From UMGS172 sp045647525 (GTDB lineage: Bacteria; Bacillota; Clostridia; Oscillospirales; Acutalibacteraceae), in contig JAZRMK010000010.1 in NCBI GenBank assembly GCA_045647525.1, positions 1-17,483 of the forward strand: DNA of 17,483 nt, read 5' to 3'. Position 1 is the stretch's first letter, and each line of letters starts with the position of its first letter. The notes below the pieces were generated by a model, which was given only the letters and a program-made list of their open reading frames with translations, did not search any database and was not told the origin of the DNA. Of the stretch, positions 14,409 to 17,483 are shown one piece after another. A program made the translations under genes and the position numbers.

Positions 14409-15575
14409 TTACATAATAATCAACATGAAAACGGTCAGAATCGCTAAGATTGCAAAATTGAACAATGAGAAAAGTTTAAGATAATGGCCTGTTTTTTCGG
14501 GGTTGTGCAAGGTGTATTCCCTGAACGTTATAAGGCTTGCAAGAGAAGCTATCAGTGTGCCTGCTCCGCCAATATTGACGCCTACAAGCAACTCACGGTA
14601 GTTGTCGGTGAACTGCGACAGCAGAATTGCTGACGGCACATTACTGATGCACTGGCAGGAAAGCACACTGAAAATCAAAGTGCTCTTTTCCAAAAGAACA
14701 GAGAAAAAGTTGACAACGACGTCGATTCGTGCCATATTGCCTGCAAATATAAAGAAGAAAACGAAGGTCAAAAGCAGCGGATAGTCGACCTTTTTGAGCG
14801 CGTCACGGTCGGCAAAGAAAAGGCATATAGGTATTATAATCAGCCCTATCCAGTAAGGAACACCTCTAAAAACTATTGCAATAGCCAATGAGAAGAGTGC
14901 CAAATAAAAAGCTGTTCTGCCCTTAGGTAATTTAGCCCTTTCCCCCGATATTTCCAGAGGCTCGGGTTTTACAAACACAAGACAACAAGTTGTGATAAAC
15001 GCTACCGACAGTAAAAACGGCGGAAGCATAATCCCCATAAACTCCAAATTAGGAATATTGAATTTAGAATACAGGTAAAGATTCTGCGGATTTCCGAACG
15101 GTGTCAGCATTCCGCCCAAGTTCGCAGCTATATTCTGCATTATAAAGGTAAATGCCATATACTTTTGTTTACAGGTTTCGGTCAACACAAAGTATCCCAA
15201 CGGCAAAAATGTCAAAAGTGCCATATCGTTGGCTATAAGCATCGAACCGATAAAAGTTATGTACGTCAGTGCCAAAACGCTCATACGGGCATTTTTAAAA
15301 CGCTGTACAACACACTGCGCCAAAGTGTAGAAAAACCGAATGTTTTTCAGTGCGCAAACTACCGCCAATACGCAGAAAAGACAGGTCAGTGTTTTGAAAT
15401 CGAAGTAGCTGAGATACAGAGCATCGACAGGAACAAAAACGCTTGTTGTAAAAGCCGCAATTAAAGCTACGTTCATAACAACGTTTCTTTTAAAGAAAGA
15501 AACTACACCGTGCAGTACAGCCGGTACAGACACAACATTTTTTCGATGTTTTCTTGCTATTACTCTGCTGCTCAA
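14409..15575 (-). CDS. ArsB/NhaD/SLC13-type anion or cation permease
   Basis: This is an integral membrane protein of the ion transporter (citrate transporter domain) superfamily with about ten to eleven hydrophobic segments. Typical features are SMLIANDMALLTFLPLGYFVL and IAANLGGMLTPFGNPQNLYLY (the conserved discontinuous-helix loop with T-P-x-G-N-P-Q-N), and the matching second-half elements SNVPSAILLSQF and VNIGGAGTLIASLASLI. The substrate is not predictable. I chose the TTG at 15573-15575 (388 residues) because GGGAGGG lies 6 nt upstream; the longer GTG start at 15617 has no site. It converges on the XRE gene through a shared terminator. Confidence 0.88.
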   Translation of the reverse strand: MSSRVIARKHRKNVVSVPAVLHGVVSFFKRNVVMNVALIAAFTTSVFVPVDALYLSYFDFKTLTCLFCVLAVVCALKNIRFFYTLAQCVVQRFKNARMSVLALTYITFIGSMLIANDMALLTFLPLGYFVLTETCKQKYMAFTFIMQNIAANLGGMLTPFGNPQNLYLYSKFNIPNLEFMGIMLPPFLLSVAFITTCCLVFVKPEPLEISGERAKLPKGRTAFYLALFSLAIAIVFRGVPYWIGLIIIPICLFFADRDALKKVDYPLLLTFVFFFIFAGNMARIDVVVNFFSVLLEKSTLIFSVLSCQCISNVPSAILLSQFTDNYRELLVGVNIGGAGTLIASLASLITFREYTLHNPEKTGHYLKLFSLFNFAILAILTVFMLIIM

Positions 15576-15612
15576 CCAAATCCCTCCCAAAACTTTTTCA
15601 CCACCGTATTCT

Positions 15613-15642
15613 ATCACAGTGTCATTTAAAACACAATGTCAA
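15613..15642 (-). promoter_or_regulatory. Candidate promoter of the permease gene
   Basis: Minus strand TTGACA (15637-15642), 18-bp spacer, TGTGAT (15613-15618). The -10 is weak (four of six), so this is tentative. Confidence 0.4.
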
Positions 15643-15660
15643 AATATCACGAATTTTGAC
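15638..15660. promoter_or_regulatory. Inverted repeat overlapping the permease -35 (candidate operator)
   Basis: GTCAAAAT (15638-15645) and ATTTTGAC (15653-15660) are perfect 8-bp arms separated by 7 nt, overlapping the TTGACA of the candidate promoter. The spacing gives centres about 15 bp apart, near one and a half helical turns, compatible with a dimeric regulator. No regulator gene is adjacent. Confidence 0.5.
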
Positions 15661-15697
15661 CAATTCCCCAATTATCAATTATAATATATAACAAATG

Positions 15698-15732
15698 AAA
15701 AAGACGGTTTTTGAATTAACCGTCTTTTTTTT
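15698..15732. terminator. Terminator between the ThrE operon and the permease
   Basis: The stem AAAAAGACGGTT / AACCGTCTTTTT (15698-15709 with 15718-15729) has an 8-nt loop and T-runs on both strands. It follows the ThrE operon stop (15805) in the leftward direction. Confidence 0.88.
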
Positions 15733-15804
15733 GCGAAATAAAAAGTAAGTTTATAATTATTAAACCCCAAAGCGAAACTAACAAAATGACAATGCCACTT
15801 ATTG

Positions 15805-16278
15805 TTAATGTTCACTTTGCGCCGTTGCTTTCTTTGCTCTTTTATTAAGTGCCTTGTGCAATAGTCTGGCACAGGTCGAGGAAATTATAATTCCTAACGC
15901 CAAAGCCGCAGATAATTTTAGTGTACTTATCGCTTTTTGCAAAAACAGTTCGGAATTCCCGCTAAATGCGTGTGACATCGTATAATATAACGAACCGCCG
16001 GGTATCAACGGTATCAAGGATGTTGTCACAAAGGTCGCAGCAGGGGTTTTTAACACTATCGCCATTATTTCAGAATAGGCAGAAATCGAGCATGCTACAA
16101 CAAAATAGTTGATAGGCTCACTTGGAATCCATCTGCTTAAAACAACAAACAAAAGCCACGAAATAAAACCGCCAACAGACACCGCAATAAACTTTTTGCC
16201 CCTGATATTAAATAGTGTGGCAAAACCCATTGAGCCAACAAAGCCTGACGTGATTTGCACAATCTCAGTTACAGTCAT
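15805..16278 (-). CDS. ThrE_2 family threonine/serine exporter subunit
   Basis: This is a 157-residue membrane protein of the ThrE_2 (DUF3815) type, with about four to five hydrophobic segments. TSLIPLIPGGSLYYTMSHAF resembles the proline-glycine element of ThrE. It is normally encoded beside a ThrE-domain protein, together making the equivalent of one two-domain ThrE exporter. The ATG overlaps the upstream gene's TGA by 4 nt (ATGA), and GGGAGG is inside the end of that gene, so the two are translationally coupled. The C-terminus is basic (ALNKRAKKATAQSEH). Confidence 0.93.
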   Translation of the reverse strand: MTVTEIVQITSGFVGSMGFATLFNIRGKKFIAVSVGGFISWLLFVVLSRWIPSEPINYFVVACSISAYSEIMAIVLKTPAATFVTTSLIPLIPGGSLYYTMSHAFSGNSELFLQKAISTLKLSAALALGIIISSTCARLLHKALNKRAKKATAQSEH

Positions 16279-17027
16279 AGAGCAAATCCTCCCAATACAG
16301 CGACCACAAAATAGCCTGCCGCGATTGCAAGCGCAATCAAAGCCGCTTCAATCAGTCGCAAAAGACCTGATATGCTGTCTCCTGTGAATAAATCACGCAG
16401 CGCGTTGGTCAAGCCAATGCCCGGGATCAAAGTCATTATGTTTCCTATAATGATTTTATCAACGCTTGATATCCAACCAAACTTAACCGCAATATAAGCC
16501 ATAAAAGTTGCTATAACAGCAGAAACAAATTTATCAAAAATTTTGTTTGTGAACATCTTGTTGCACAAGAATATGCCCAATCGCACTACGGCTCCCACAA
16601 GTAAAGAAAATGCTGCTTCCACAACACTTCCGCCAAAAAACAAAGTGAATGCACCTGCTATTAATGCGTAGCAAACAACTTCTAACCAAAGAGGTGCTTT
16701 CTTGACGTTAACAGCAGCATTGAATTTTTCTTGAATTTCTTGTTCAGTAAGACGCTTTCGGCAAATGCTTCTTGATAAATCATTCAATAGGTGCAGTTTT
16801 TCAAAATTGGTACTTGTAGAAATAACACGTCTTGTTTGTGTATACACTTCGCCATCGCTTGTGTGAATAGTGACAACAATACTACTGGTTATTATAAAAA
16901 CATCAACCCTAACAGCGCCCAATGCGGTGCACATACGATTTATGCTTTCTTCCACTCTATGAACCTCGGCGCCTGATATAAGCATCTGTTCGCCGATGTC
17001 TATCGCATAATTAAACAACTTTACCAT
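16275..17027 (-). CDS. ThrE family threonine/serine exporter domain protein
   Basis: This 250-residue protein has an N-terminal cytoplasmic part with MLISGAEVHRVEESINRM (the S-G-A-x-x-x-R-x-E signature) and a membrane part with several helices. It also has LIPGIGLTNALRDLFTGDSISGLLR (the P-G-I-x-L-T-N-x-x-R-D signature). Family members export threonine and serine. ATG 17025-17027 is preferred because AAGGGG (17036-17041) is 8 nt away; a GTG at 17036 overlaps that site. A promoter with an extended -10 lies just upstream. It forms a two-gene operon with the ThrE_2 subunit. Confidence 0.95.
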   Translation of the reverse strand: MVKLFNYAIDIGEQMLISGAEVHRVEESINRMCTALGAVRVDVFIITSSIVVTIHTSDGEVYTQTRRVISTSTNFEKLHLLNDLSRSICRKRLTEQEIQEKFNAAVNVKKAPLWLEVVCYALIAGAFTLFFGGSVVEAAFSLLVGAVVRLGIFLCNKMFTNKIFDKFVSAVIATFMAYIAVKFGWISSVDKIIIGNIMTLIPGIGLTNALRDLFTGDSISGLLRLIEAALIALAIAAGYFVVAVLGGFAL

Positions 17028-17072
17028 CACAAGCACCCCTTTTACCGCAAAAAACTACAATTTATTTTTTGT

Positions 17073-17101
17073 ATTATAGCACATTAAAATCAGCGGTGCA
17101 A
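17073..17101 (-). promoter_or_regulatory. Promoter of the ThrE operon
   Basis: Minus strand TTGCAC (17096-17101), 17-bp spacer, TATAAT (17073-17078) preceded by TGC, making an extended -10. Transcription would start near 17066. Confidence 0.8.
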
Positions 17102-17114
17102 CACTTATTGTCTA

Positions 17115-17186
17115 TCACTTTTCACTTGCCTTAAATCCCGTCTGCAAGTTTTAGTAAAAAGTGAAAAGTGAAGAGTGAAAAAGTAA
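17115..17186. repeat. 13-bp inverted repeat and AGTGAA tandem repeats
   Basis: TCACTTTTCACTT (17115-17127) is the reverse complement of AAGTGAAAAGTGA (17159-17171), with a 31-nt loop. The right arm continues as degenerate tandem copies of AGTGAA/AGTGAAA to about 17184. It lies between the ThrE promoter and the terminator; no gene is present in 17102-17267. Confidence 0.65.
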
Positions 17187-17216
17187 AATCCCGCCCACTT
17201 ACGTGAACGGGATTTT
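17185..17216. terminator. Terminator for the right-edge gene
   Basis: The stem AAAATCCCG / CGGGATTTT (17185-17193 with 17208-17216) has an inner CAC/GTG pairing. It is about 50 nt past the stop of the leftward gene at 17268. Confidence 0.85.
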
Positions 17217-17267
17217 CGTTTGTCATTCATGTCCGAAAAAGAACTGGGTGAAAAACCTGATTTTCTT

Positions 17268-17483
17268 TTATTTTTTCTTTATTGTTACCATTGCACCCAC
17301 TTCAATATCGTATGTATCGCAAAATCTTTGATTATAAATACAAATATTAATGTTATGGTCTTCTTTATCAAAAAATAGTTGAAGTTTTCCGTCTTCAGCA
17401 ATAAGAATATCCACGAAAGGCATTTCTTCACTAAAGTCACCGATTGTAACTAAAACCGTATCACCAACTATGATATTTTCCAT
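17268..17483 (-). CDS. Small protein of unknown function, possibly N-terminally cut by the window edge
   Basis: The 71-codon frame reads MENIIVGDTVLVTIGDFSEEMPFVDI and ends in GAMVTIKKK. The ATG is the last three bases of the window, so no ribosome binding site can be seen and the real start may lie outside. The sequence is predicted mostly beta-strand, acidic and free of membrane segments, and it has one Cys pair (CIYNQRFC). I do not recognise it. A terminator follows. Confidence 0.6.
   Translation of the reverse strand: MENIIVGDTVLVTIGDFSEEMPFVDILIAEDGKLQLFFDKEDHNINICIYNQRFCDTYDIEVGAMVTIKKK

Noticed and set aside
15675..15872. A 65-codon minus-strand frame after the ThrE_2 gene
   Set aside because: It overlaps the ThrE_2 gene and runs through the terminator at 15698-15732; no ribosome binding site.
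17217..17267. Short T-rich tract before the right-edge gene's stop, considered as a small gene or RNA
   Set aside because: No open frame with a start signal and no stable fold beyond the neighbouring terminator was seen.

Overview
The window looks like chromosomal DNA of a low-to-mid GC Gram-positive bacterium, most likely a Clostridia member (Oscillospirales/Ruminococcaceae-like; this placement is inference). The support is a T-box leader, strong GGAGG-type ribosome binding sites, lipobox lipoproteins, and the Firmicutes gene orders DUF1934-argS and asp23-yloV-recG. No rRNA, tRNA, CRISPR array, transposase or phage gene was seen.

Layout. (1) Positions 1-5449 hold leftward genes. murI (glutamate racemase), a DUF1934 protein and argS form a tight operon. 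Behind argS, a near-perfect promoter and a T-box leader with a clear terminator control an operon of a 2-isopropylmalate synthase-like protein and a TIM-barrel sugar-isomerase-like protein that runs off the left edge. Both enzyme homologues appear to have lost metal-binding active-site residues. (2) A divergent promoter region at about 5482-5570 separates these from a rightward run at 5600-13054: EamA permease, YmdB phosphodiesterase, a family 5 solute-binding lipoprotein, Asp23/Gls24, YloV/FakA-like and RecG. Gaps are at most about 41 nt, so this may be one transcript, ending at a hairpin at 13058-13095. (3) Positions 13140-14407 are accessory in character: a cysteine-rich four-helix membrane protein, then a divergent pair of a small lipoprotein and a 76-residue XRE regulator. 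Two similar 18-bp palindromes lie between the pair, and almost identical terminator hairpins flank it. (4) Positions 14409-17027 hold leftward transport genes: an ArsB/NhaD/SLC13-type permease and a two-gene ThrE exporter operon. (5) An intergenic stretch with a 13-bp inverted repeat and a terminator precedes a small unrecognised leftward gene at the right edge.

How the genes work together. Most of the window is housekeeping: cell wall precursor (MurI), translation (ArgRS), RNA turnover or signalling (YmdB), envelope and fatty-acid functions (Asp23, YloV) and DNA repair (RecG). The parts most worth a second look are the T-box operon with its degenerate LeuA and TIM-barrel proteins, and the XRE/lipoprotein module with its paired operators. 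Starts were adjusted by ribosome binding site; two genes (murI and the permease) appear to start with TTG.
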